A stretch of 64,000 nucleotides of DNA, taken from contig NC_135549.1 of NCBI RefSeq assembly GCF_964340395.1, forward strand, positions 8,771,342-8,835,341, in the 5' to 3' direction. Of this stretch, positions 1 through 34,588 are shown one piece after another. Source of the stretch: Glandiceps talaboti (taxonomy: Eukaryota; Hemichordata; Enteropneusta; Spengelidae). Below the pieces are notes generated by a model that worked only from the letters and a program-made list of their open reading frames with translations, was not told the origin of the DNA and did not search any database. Both the position numbers and the translations under genes were made by a program. The number at the start of each line of letters is the position of its first letter. The stretch's first letter is position 1.

Positions 1-1544
1 GGTGTGGTTACAGATAGTCACATTTGTAATTCATTCCTAAAAGTTGTTCTGTATTTGTCGAGTATTTATGAAAGTATTTATTGACAGATAATGATAATGA
101 TATTGCGAATACAGCATATCACTAAAATATCACACCACTTCTTTACAAATATCTATTGTATACACAGTGTTGTTGCTGTCCTTGGTTGTGGTTATTTTTT
201 CTGTTCAGAGACACGCAATCCTTGTCTGTAATCTGTGAGTCAAATAAAAATATTTAATATTCAGTTACACTTATGAATTACTTAATGTATGTGAGAATTC
301 GACTTACCTTGCAAGTAACCGACTATCAAAATTGTTATTACGTGATGTATAGCCATCGTGTGGAAACCGAAAAACCATTAATCATCGCTACATCACAATG
401 GCATCCAAGACGACACAAACATGATGGCAGATATCCATAGGATAGGGAAACATACCATGGTTATGTTGCCAACGTTAAACGAATCCGAGGTTTGGCTTTC
501 GGATATCTCAGAGAATTGGTAGAAATGTCGATAAACGCACCTTTTTTTTAAAAGGAACTAGGCAAAGTTGTCATATGTTACATGATGACCAAGAAGGGGT
601 TACGTCAGTAAAGATGACGGCATGGTTTGCTTAATACATGTACGAATGTTGCTAGTGACTGTCTTGTCAAAAGTTAGTCAAGACAAAAAAACTCCCAACA
701 CCTGCAAAGCACTCTCCTACAGCATTGCAAGTCGGTTTGTCATGCACGATAATTTGATCAGTTCTCAAAAATAGTTGTTCCGGATGAAAGATATTTGGCA
801 TGTCGTGTAGTTAAGGTTAGTCAATTATACTGCTTAGGTGACAACTTACACGCGGTGGTTTGCTTTGTTGACATTTTCTGTTGTATCATGTGCTACAATT
901 GTACTAAATGTCAATAAACCACTAGGGGGTAGGCATTCAACATTTCCACGACCCATTTCGCTTCTTACATGACGATTGTATATTTAATTGTCATATTTTT
1001 TCTCAATATATAACATTTATACTAAACTGGTTAAATAAAAATAAATACATTTCTAGTCAGAGGAATTGATAACTTTTTTGTACTTTCCGTGCGTCAATTT
1101 ACAGTAAAAATCGATAAATTTGAAAGTGACAATGAATGACGACAATGGAAATCAGAGACAAAATTTTTGACCTAAATTGCAATAGGTCACTCAGATTTTA
1201 ATTTCTCAAAGTAAAAAAAGTTTAGTCGATTAATTATGTTAGATATTTCATAGACACATTGCATTCGTAACCAAAGAGGCATAAATAACCACGTTGTTAG
1301 GTTACCATGACAACACAACAGCACGTTGCAGCAACAGGTGGCATTTATCAAAGTGTTAGACATGACATGGTTCTATACAAATGACCATAGAATCGTGTAA
1401 GTGTCACGTATAATGTGCACTGAAAACAAGTACTTCCATTTGAAAGTTCCTCTACGGCGAATTGATAAAGATAGTCTATTCATCATTCGCAAGACTAAGT
1501 CTTATATTTTAGTTTTGATAATTTTCAAACTAAACTTAGACTAC
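1..1544. other. Intergenic, no gene recognised
   Basis: AT-rich sequence with stop codons in all frames and no recognisable protein family, RNA gene or clear repeat. It lies downstream of the minus-strand C-type lectin gene and may include unrelated flanking DNA. Confidence 0.6.
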
Positions 1545-1845
1545 ACATACATACATACATACATACATACATACATACATACATACATACATACATACAT
1601 ACATACACACACACACATACATACATACATACATACATACATACATACATACATACATACATACATACATACATACATACATACATACATACATACATAC
1701 ATACATACATACATACATACATACATACATACATACATACATACATACATACATACATACATACATACATACATACATACATACATACATACATACATAC
1801 ATACATACATACATACATACATACATACATACATACATACATACA

Positions 1846-1875
<30 letters not shown>
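1545..1875. repeat. (ATAC)n tetranucleotide microsatellite, about 330 bp
   Basis: Near-perfect ATAC units, interrupted once near 1604-1616 by a short AC run. A four-base unit without stops opens artificial reading frames on both strands (Tyr-Ile-His-Thr on plus, Met-Tyr-Val-Cys on minus). These are not genes. Confidence 0.98.
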
Positions 1876-1876
<1 letters not shown>

Positions 1877-1961
1877 CAAATTCTTTTATTTCCAACTTAC
1901 ATGAAAATAGCATGTACAGGTAAAGTATTTACATAATTCCTTTACAGAATACACACACAAC

Positions 1962-2126
1962 ACCTTGCAAAAAGCTATTTAAAAAAATATATGTAATTGT
2001 ACGTACAATAACAAACAATTTACACATATATTCATCTTTTGAAATTTATTGTCATGGTAAATAGTGTTATAAAATAAAAAATCCAACATATAAAATACCA
2101 AAACCTAATCCATATGGCCACTTTAA
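1962..2126. mobile_element. Partial copy of the palindromic MITE family (copy C)
   Basis: The segment carries the central near-palindrome (ATTGTACGTACAATAACAAA, near 1996-2016) and the right terminus, ending CATATGGCCACTTTAA. It matches the fuller copies at 10480-10840 and 59161-59515. The left arm is missing and the right arm is internally shortened. No coding capacity is seen. Confidence 0.7.
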
Positions 2127-2492
2127 GTTATGAACACATTCATATAATCTTTCCTTTTCTCCCCAGATAGGATTTTGCTGATGATGTATGTTATAAGCTC
2201 ACGTGGTTGGGAATTCAAAATCACTTTACTATTGATCAAACTCGCTTCAATGATATTTTGTCAGGTGACATCTGTCCAAAATAACTTCAGGAGATCATAC
2301 ATTTAGAACACTGACAAGGAAGTCTGTGTTTAGAATCGTTGTGGGTTTTCTTGATTCCCTGCCAATGAATTCGTGATGGAAATCTATATATATACATTTG
2401 TATTTCATGCACTCCAGTAGTGACACCTTTCCATGACTTCTAATACGCTAGTTGTACACGGAAAGTTCTACTAGAGTGAGCTTTGTGATACT

Positions 2493-4357
2493 TTATGTCC
2501 CAGTGTAACTGATAGAATAGTAAGTACTTGTTACTAAAAAAAAATATGTATAACATTCTCTAACAAAAAGAAAGATACTCATTAAGTGTGACTCACCTGT
2601 TTCACATACAAAAGTCAATGTATCGCCACATTCTTTGTCGTTCCATAGATGACTGGTAGTATCATACGGTTGAAGGTGAACACAATCTTCTTCGCCACCA
2701 GAATCATTCGGCTCGCCTGAGTTCCAAAATGTCCATGCTCCATTCCATGCACAACACGTGTTACCATACACACAATATCCATTACCAATTGATGGATCTT
2801 CACGCCAACGAAAACAGCCATCATTATGTTGCCATAAACCTGGAATATTAAGCAAATAATTACATGTATATGCTATTAAATCTGAGTAAACTATCAATTT
2901 AAGCACTTGCTTGGGTAAAAATGGAAAAGTGAAGCATATAGGCCAGATTCTTATTTGACTATTTGGAGTAAATACTGTAGGTTCTGTGAGTATTCTTTAC
3001 CATAAGAAAGCACTCCATTACTGCTGCAGATGTCTCTGTTATTGCTATTGTCTTGAGATGTTGGGCATCAGATTCAATCGAATTATATCCCATAATATAC
3101 TTGAACGGTTGGTAAACATATCCTGGATTCATTCATTCATTCATTCATTCATTCATTCATTCATTCATTCATTCATTCATTCATTCATTCATTCATTCAT
3201 TCAATTTTCTTCCAAGGTTTTTTTTATGATTTCACATAACGATTAGTAGAATCTACATAGAACATCAGCAGATTGTTTAGAAATGGGCATTTGGTATCTC
3301 ACGAATTCAAACACGACGTATTTACGTACCTATCCAAACAGCAGCTGACTTGTCGTTGATGATACTTGATACAAAGTCAAGTTCAGATTTACTTCTGATG
3401 GAAGTCAAGTGTCCGCCATAGTAGAGCTGACAGTAGTCATCGGCTGCATAGAATGTTTTAGAACTGCTCACGTACTGGTAACACTTATTACCATATTGAC
3501 TCCATCCACCTGGACAACCACAGGAAGACATCACTGCAAATAAGGAATTACTAGAATTGGTTTCCATTCGATATGAACAGCTGAGAAGGGCTGGGTGGGG
3601 TGGGTGGGTCGGTGTAAGTTTCACAAAATAATTTCCTTCTTGGTATATATTGGCCAATTTGTATTTAGAATACATATCGACCATTCGTAACAATTATTAA
3701 ACCTAAGCTAAGCCTTATTGTTGAGCAAAAATGTATGGGCTCTTCTATCAAATGACCGCCCGAGTCGCGCTACTGATTGACATCCCTGAATACAAATGTT
3801 ATGGTTGTTCTCACTTAGATTTGGTGGACATTTTGATATTTTTCAAATACTGTATAAAGTCAATTCTATCGGAACACAATGCTTGATTTCGCATTCCCCA
3901 ATACAATGTTAGTTTTTATATTAAACTTTTCAGAATCGCATCGATATTATGCATCGATAATTATGAAGATCTAGTACTTGATTGTAAGTCTAAGAGAAAA
4001 AACCCATCATTTAAAAAGATGGATTGCGATAAAATGTTATTCCCGTCCCCTACCAGCTTTCATTCGGACAATTTGATCATTATATCAATCTAAACAAAAG
4101 AGTACTGGTTCGCCTTGTGTTAAATAATTTTAACATACTGTGTGAAGTAAAGTTTTAATTGTCTAAGGCTACCTACATATTGTCATAATTATACAGTAAA
4201 ACAACACGGTTCTCACAAGGGGGTTGGGGTTCAATGAATCCTAGTATCACACTCACTTCTTGCCGTTGAAAACATTAGAAAAATACTCACCCTCAAGAAC
4301 TCGAGAAATCAGTAGAAGTAACACCGCATATATTTGACTTGAACGCAGCAACTCCAT
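2493..4357 (-). CDS. Secreted C-type lectin (single CTLD), 4 exons
   Basis: Exons in coding order are 4291-4357, 3330-3533, 2597-2839 and a tentative last exon 2493-2533, joined in phase 1-1-1 to give about 184 residues. Exon 1 starts at ATG 4357 and encodes a hydrophobic signal peptide (MELLRSSQIYAVLLLLISRV). Exon 2 gives the start of the C-type lectin fold (CPGGWSQYGNKCY, then GGHLTSIRSKSE and WIG). Exon 3 carries GEPND and LWNDKECG followed by FVCE. These are the EPN and WND motifs that, in this family, bind calcium and mannose-type sugars, so an extracellular sugar-binding role, perhaps in immunity, is inferred. Four additional cysteines lie between the WIG strand and the EPN loop (GCFRW, GYCVYGNTCCAW). 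The last exon is the weakest part: an alternative acceptor a few bases upstream is also open. Confidence 0.85.
2597..2839 (-). CDS. C-type lectin exon 3 (EPN/WND ligand-binding half)
   Basis: The acceptor after TTAATATTCCAG and the donor GTGAGT flank an 81-codon exon. It holds the primary calcium/sugar site (EPN, then WND) and the last conserved cysteines. The EPN triplet predicts mannose, glucose or fucose preference rather than galactose, by family rule. Confidence 0.88.
3127..3203. repeat. (ATTC)n microsatellite in lectin intron 2
   Basis: About 19 perfect ATTC units inside the intron between lectin exons 2 and 3. The Ser-Phe-Ile-His reading frame across it is a repeat artefact. Confidence 0.97.
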
Positions 4358-5240
4358 TGTGTTTATCCCCTTTGAACTAAAACAGTGTCATTGAAAGTAC
4401 AGGCCGATACTACGGTCGATATTGATACTTTTCTTCAAGTCCTTCCATTTTTATGACAATTTACGACACAAAATAATTTCAGATTATGGCATAAACATTT
4501 GCTAAGATGATCAGCTCAACAGGTGTGAAAATACGAAAGCTGCAGACTGTAAAAACTACCACATTATGTCACATGATGTAGTTTAAGTTTAACCAATTGC
4601 GCATTGCTCGCTTATTCCATGAGGACATCTCGAAATTTGGAATTTGACTCTCTGTACTGTAAGTTGAAACCAAATACTCTAAAACACAGAGCATATTTCT
4701 ACGGAAACAATGACAGTAAGTTTTTTGTGTATCTTGTTCCGGTTGGTGCACAACTCACATTGGTACTTGCACAATGGTGGAAATTTTGACAAGTTACAGA
4801 TCCCCCAAATGTTGTGTCAACTGAGAGGTGCGACGCAATCCTAAGCTACTAGCTACCTTAACCAGATTTAAACTGAATGCCGTCCATAAGAGCAAAGTCT
4901 GTAGATTTTCGTTCCTATACACAATTATTGTTGGAATGCAAAATTCTTAGCTATAGCTATCAAACACGATATACCCCTTACATTTATAATTGGCAAATAG
5001 TTATGCCAAACTACAAGAAATCTGAAGTTTGTATACTTACATTATTGCCTAAATACCGAAACCATTAATTATGCAAATTCATCATAAGTATTCATGAGAT
5101 GTTTACCAAAACCTAATCAGTTAGGTTAAAGAATATGTGCACTAAATTTCGTCTGAAAACTATGACACAGACAGACGGAGAGACAGACATCCCATCTCTA
5201 AAATATAACCTTCCCTTATGGAAGGTAAAAATCAATCAGT
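4358..5240. other. Upstream flank of the lectin gene; no gene seen
   Basis: It presumably contains the lectin 5'UTR and promoter, but no TATA box or clear element stands out. The segment near 5135-5220 (CAGACAGACGGAGAGACAGA) resembles the tail of a degenerate dispersed repeat leading into the CAAC arrays. Confidence 0.45.
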
Positions 5241-5402
5241 GCACCCACCCACTCATTCCATCCATCCATCAACCAATCATTAAATCAACTAACCAACCAA
5301 CCAACCAACCAACCAACCAACCGACCAACCAACCAATCAATCACTATCCTACCAATCAATCAATCAATCAACCAACCAACCAACCAACCAACCAACCAAT
5401 TA
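5241..5402. repeat. (CCAA)n/(AATC)n compound microsatellite
   Basis: Runs of CCAA and CAAT units with variants. A sister array of the same composition lies at 6197-6366, so the two bracket the ~150-bp tandem repeat block. Confidence 0.95.
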
Positions 5403-5534
5403 TTAAATCGACAAGTCATTGAGAATGACATAACCCCCCCCCCCGCTATGATTGGGTTTTAAGGAACTGGCAGTTTATGTTGTCATTTTCTTGATATCAC
5501 TACTCTGATCACGCAACAACACTTGTGAACCTAA

Positions 5535-6080
5535 ATCAAACAGACTTAGATATGTTGTGTCTGCTCGTTGGACATGGAACATGTCTACTCATGTTGTATC
5601 TCCTCGTTGGACATGGGACATCCCTACTCTTCAAGATGACATGATGGAATAATCCAAATAATCCATTCAACAATAAAGGATGTGTCGGGTATGGGGGGGA
5701 CCTGTTCAAGCATGTCTGAGTTATGGCTTTGGACATGGAAAATTCGCAAAAAAATGGCTGCCAGGCAGCCATATTGGATCATATCATGACGAAAATGGAT
5801 ATGCACATGTATGTCATAGAACACTGTCCTAATACCAACTTTGAATGAGATCTGTTCAAGCATGTCTGAGTTTCGGCTTTGGACATGGACAACAAAATGG
5901 CTGCTAGGTGGCCATATTGGATCGTATCACGATGAAAATGGATATGCACATGTATGTCATAGAACACTGTCCTAATACCAACTTTGAATGAGATCTGTTC
6001 AAGCATGTCTGAGTTATGGCTTTAGACAGGGAAAATTTGCAAACAAAATGGCTGCTAGGCGGCCATATTGGATCGTATCA
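5535..6080. repeat. Three-copy tandem repeat, ~145-150 bp unit
   Basis: The phrase CTGTTCAAGCATGTCTGAGT recurs near 5702, 5850 and 5997. Each time it is followed by a GGACATGG-like segment, AAAATGGCTGC, GGCCATATTGGATC and (first two copies) ATGGATATGCACATGTATGTC. The third copy diverges after 6080 into a sequence related to AAATCAGTCCAGGCATCTCC. There is no open reading frame of note and no obvious terminal repeats. Confidence 0.85.
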
Positions 6081-6196
6081 TGAAACAAATTGACGTGTAT
6101 ATGTATGCCATTGTATGTTGCCCCTGTACCAAGTTTGAAAAAAATCAGTCCAGGCATCTCCAAGAAACGGCTCTGGACTTCATCCGGCGGGGACTA

Positions 6197-6330
6197 ATCA
6201 ATCAACCAACCAACCAACCAACCAACCAACCAATCAATCACCATCCTACCAATCAAACAACCAACCAACCAATCAATCAATCACCATCCTACCAATCAAT
6301 CAATCAATCAACCAACCAACCAACCAACCC

Positions 6331-6366
<36 letters not shown>
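6197..6366. repeat. (CCAA)n/(CAAT)n compound microsatellite
   Basis: It has the same composition and internal order as the array at 5241-5402, including the interruption CATCCTACCAATCAA found in both. This suggests the two arrays share an origin. Confidence 0.95.
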
Positions 6367-6367
<1 letters not shown>

Positions 6368-7276
6368 CAATACCATTACATAGATTTCAAATAATGAAGA
6401 TACTATGTACAGAATCAATTTTATTATCAGTTTGTTCCAATTGATCAGGGAACTCAGAAAAATGTTTTAAATATTTGTTCATCAAAAAGTCACATATGAA
6501 AAGAAACCTCTCCTACCTCTATGAAATCAAACAAGTGGAGAAAGTCACATGCAAGTATTGTATATTACTAGTTTGAACAAAAAAAATACATCTTACAACT
6601 TGACACAACATTCAACAATAAATAATATATCATACAAATTACAAATAAAACTGATAACATTTTAGGTAACTTGACGACACTTACTCAATGATGTCATGAC
6701 AACATATTTGGTAATGACGACAACATTTTGGAACATGACGTTACATTAGCAATGATATCAAGTACATTAGTACCAAAGCTAGGTTCAATAGACCAAGAAT
6801 AATATTAATCAACAGTTTATTTTGCCAATTAATAAGGGACGGCTGTGAAAAATTGCAAGGACTGGCTGTTTGAAGGCAGAAATATCATGATACTCATCTT
6901 ATGGTAAATTATTCACAGGGTGACTATGTGGAAACAGTGATGTTCTCTCTAAATGTCTAATCCTCATGAGGGGCTTTCTGACCTTTGACCTAGTCATGTT
7001 AACTGTCCTCTCGAAACATTCTGCATTGTTTGGGCATTGTCTGTCAACTGGTGACAGGTGATATGATCATACCTGGAAGAGAGTGTATGTCTCTTTTATT
7101 CAGTCTCTGTTATTTTAGTGTCTCCATAAAGGGGAAAGATAGGGAAAGAATCTTGGCAACACTGAGGGGATGTTTTAGAGGAACAAGTCAAAAGTCACTG
7201 GTCCTTATGGGTATAGTCTGTACATGCATGTGTTTAAATGCAGTGTTCAAAAATGTTTTAATGTTCATCTGTCAAT
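6367..7276. other. Intergenic, nothing recognised
   Basis: AT-rich, short frames only, no family match by eye. Confidence 0.5.
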
Positions 7277-7870
7277 AACCACCATGGCAAACTAGGATAC
7301 CCCAACCACCATGGAAAGCTAGGAGACCTCAACAACCATGGCAAGCTAGGAGACCTCAACCACCATGGAAAGCTAGGAGACCTCAACAACCATGGCAAGC
7401 TAGGAGACCTCAACCACCATTGGCAAGCTTTAGACCTCAACCACCATGGCAAGCTACGGGACCTCAACCACCATGGCAAGCTAGGAGACCTCAACCACCA
7501 TGGAAAGCTGGGAGATCTAAACCACCATGGAAAGCTAGGAGACCTCAACCACCATGGCAAGCTAGGATACCTCAGCCACCATGGCAAGCTAGGATACCTC
7601 AACCACCATTGGCAAGCTAGGATACCTCAACCACCATGGCAAGCTAGGATACCTCAACCACCATTGGCAAGCTAGGAAACAAGGAGACCTCAACCCCCAT
7701 GGCAAGCTAGCAGACCCCAGCCACCATTGGCAAGCTAGGATACCTCAACCACCATGGCAAGCTACGGGACCTCAACAACCATGGCAAGCTAGGAGACCTC
7801 AACCACCATGGCAAGCTACGGGACCTCAACAACCATGGCAAGCTAGGAGACCTCATCCACTATAGCAAGC
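7277..7870. repeat. 27-bp minisatellite, about 21 units
   Basis: The unit reads roughly AACCACCATGGCAAGCTAGG plus AGACCTC. Its length is a multiple of three, so some frames stay open in both directions (plus RPQPPWQAR-like, minus RSPSLPWWL-like nonapeptides). One-base indels (CCATTGG instead of CCATGG) break these frames repeatedly. There is no signal peptide, splice context or family match, so I read it as non-coding. Confidence 0.93.
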
Positions 7871-9349
7871 TAGGCGATCTCAATGCTGTTAGTATCTCAA
7901 TATTGCACTTGTTTTGTCTTCGTTTTAAACTGCAAGCTATAATTTTTGCTGCGTGTTGAAGTATTGCCATTATGAATGAACATAAAGTTGGCAGTAGATC
8001 GGGTTTTGGTAAGGATAGAGAAGTCTGTAATGTTTGACAAATGAATGATACTTAACTTAACATTAAAAAATTAACATGAAAAACACCTTGCAAAGATTAA
8101 TAAGACTTTAAGACTAACAGCATTGATATCTCACTCCTTTGTTCACTTGCCAATATACCTACATAAATGAACTACACCTTTCTTTCAAAACTTAGTTACA
8201 TTTCTCTCTTTCCAAAATATAGCCATTTCTTTCTTTAGGGCATACTACAACAAACTTACTCATTAATAAAACTTTCATGTCAAAAATATGAAATAAAGTG
8301 TTTGCCATTCTTCAGTAAAAAGGGATGGCCCTCACTGAACTTTTTGGGAGATAAGTGTTTATACTTAAAGCACTATCCAGTACAAATAAAGATTATTAGA
8401 TTAATGGTATCTGCCTAATTAACTCACAACCCCCCCCCCCCCCCCCCCACATGATCAGAATGTCCTGATCTAAAAAGGCCTACTTAGATGGCAAATTGTG
8501 GCTTGCAAACATCAGAAATGAAAAAGCAAAGTCATGCAATTCATATACTAGTAATAGAACATTTTACTTGTGATTCAACAAGTCAATTGAGGAACTAAAG
8601 CTCTATAAAATGTTCCATTACCATAAATTCAGTATAAATCATAAATATTACAAGGTGTTAGATACTAAAAGCATCATTTTCAACTTGTGGTTGAAGCAAC
8701 ATCAAAATGACCAAATTTGGTGCAAGTACCTACAGAATACTTATTTATGTTATGTTTACAATTATAACATCTCACATTAGCTTGTTGAAGGGCAAATAAA
8801 ATTTCCTACAATAAACACTGATACAGTAAAAACGTCATCTTAGAACCATAGAAAATTGAAAATGTCACCTACCACACAACCAAAGAAAATGTCCATGATA
8901 ACTATAATGAATGTTATGTTATGTTACAGTGTATCACTTTCAGCTATCATTCTACAGCCAAAAACCAGTCCCAAAATGGATTTTTTGATCATTCTTTTTT
9001 GACTTTTTCTTTGTATTTTATCAACTAGAATCTCTCTACAAAAGACATCATGTACAAAACATATTTACATATACTGTTTTTGATTTGTCTACAGTTACAG
9101 TTCTCAAAATACCTTTAAATTAAAATCACAGCAAACGATATTTAAAAAAAGAAATCATTAAATAAACCCTGAAAGTGATAGATTTGTTGCATAGTTATTA
9201 ACATCTGAGAATGTATTGATATAAATAGATTGAACTGTACAATGGAAACATCCCAAATCCTGGCAGTCTTAGTAAGCCTGCAGATAAGCTTTTTTTCTCT
9301 AACTTCCCAATTGCTGGCAGTATAGTTCACCTCCAATTTGGAATTCTTA
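7871..9349. other. Intergenic or distal 3' flank of KDM7; poly-C tract at 8430-8448
   Basis: AT-rich DNA with no coding signal on either strand. A homopolymer C run of about 19 bases is the only distinct feature. Confidence 0.5.
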
Positions 9350-10134
9350 ACTCATGACTGCTAGCCTTAGTATGCTTCAGTCAACCTCCCTTCTGTAACT
9401 TTCCCAAGTGCTGGCACTATAGCCAGCCATTGGTCAACATTCCGTGTGAGAATCCAATCCCATTTAGTTTGAGTGGGTTTCAGTCAACCTCCCTTCTGTA
9501 ACTTCCAAAGTGCTGGCATTAGTTACAGTCGGCCATTGGTCGACCTTGCTTGCAGAAATCCAAAGTCATGTTGTCTGAGTGGGCTGTAGTCAACCTCCCT
9601 TCAGCACAGTCGGCCATTGGTCGACCTTGCTGACAGAAATCCAAAGTCATGTTGTCTGAGTAGGCTGTAGTCAACCTCCCTTCTGTAACTTACCAAGTGC
9701 TGGCAGTTCAGATGGCCATTGGTTGACTTTCCTTGTGGATGTGAAGTGATAGCACTACAGGCAGCCATTGATTGACCTGCCTAGTTGAAATCAAAGGACC
9801 TGGTAATCTGCATATGTTGATAATCCTTCTCTAACTCCTACTCATTATCTGGATGGTTTTCCATAGAATTTCAGCTGACCTGTCTATTCTGCAATTTCCC
9901 ATGTGTTGGTAATCCAAATGATCATCGGTCAACCATTGTTCTGGACACTCTACGTCCTGGAAGCCTAAACTGTTTTCAGTCAACCTCCCCTTTGTATCTG
10001 TAATGTCCCCATTACTGGCAGTCGAGATGGTTATCTCTAGTGCAGGCAGTATAGTCAACTCTCTCTCTCTCACTCTCTCTCTCTCTCTTACTTAACTTCC
10101 CCTGTGGTGGCAGTCAAAAAAGGCTAGTACGGTA
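9350..10134 (-). other. Probable KDM7 3'UTR with diverged ~115-bp tandem repeats
   Basis: This lies directly downstream of the KDM7 stop codon. Degenerate copies of AGTCAACCTCCCTTCTGTAA, AAGTGCTGGCA and GGCCATTGGT recur between about 9390 and 9780, then fade toward the stop codon. A CT run occupies 10060-10089. The extent of the transcript is not visible and I could not assign a poly(A) signal. Confidence 0.5.
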
Positions 10135-34165
<24,031 letters not shown>

Positions 34166-34588
34166 GTTGAAAACACTGCCGAAGGTCACTCAGTTCTCGC
34201 GAGAATTTTCGAGATAGACAATATAAAAAAAATTATGTTTCGAAAAGTAGATGAATATTGAAGTTTATGTTCGAATGATTTTTTTAAAAAACAATAAAAC
34301 CTTGTTTCTTATAGCTTAGTACTATTAAATACTAATAGTTCTGAACATATTTAAAGGTTTAGTTTAGATTAGTTGAGTTAGGATTGGTCATTTATAGGTC
34401 ATTAATTTTGAAAAATGTCTGAGTTAGCGAAACATAATTTATTTTTTAACCCGGACATTTTTCATTTGGACTGTGGTGGCGCTACAACTTAAGATCTGCG
34501 GAAGCAAATTGTAAGAACTCGAATATCGGGCTGTATGACCCTTTATGTTTAATACATCGTTTGAAAGTGTATCTCGACACAGTTTGAA
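34166..34588. promoter_or_regulatory. Bidirectional KDM7/CCDC115 promoter region
   Basis: Only 423 bp separate the two start codons, which diverge. A perfect 12-bp palindrome TTCTCGCGAGAA lies at 34194-34205. Its core TCTCGCGAGA is a known element of CpG-type and bidirectional animal promoters. The KDM7 start codon sits in AACATGGCG, which fits the YY1 core. No TATA box is obvious for either gene. Shared control is inferred from the spacing. Confidence 0.7.

Noticed and set aside
1401-1913. Long open frames on both strands over the ATAC array
   Set aside because: A stop-free tetranucleotide repeat opens several frames at once. There is no composition change, splice signal or homology.
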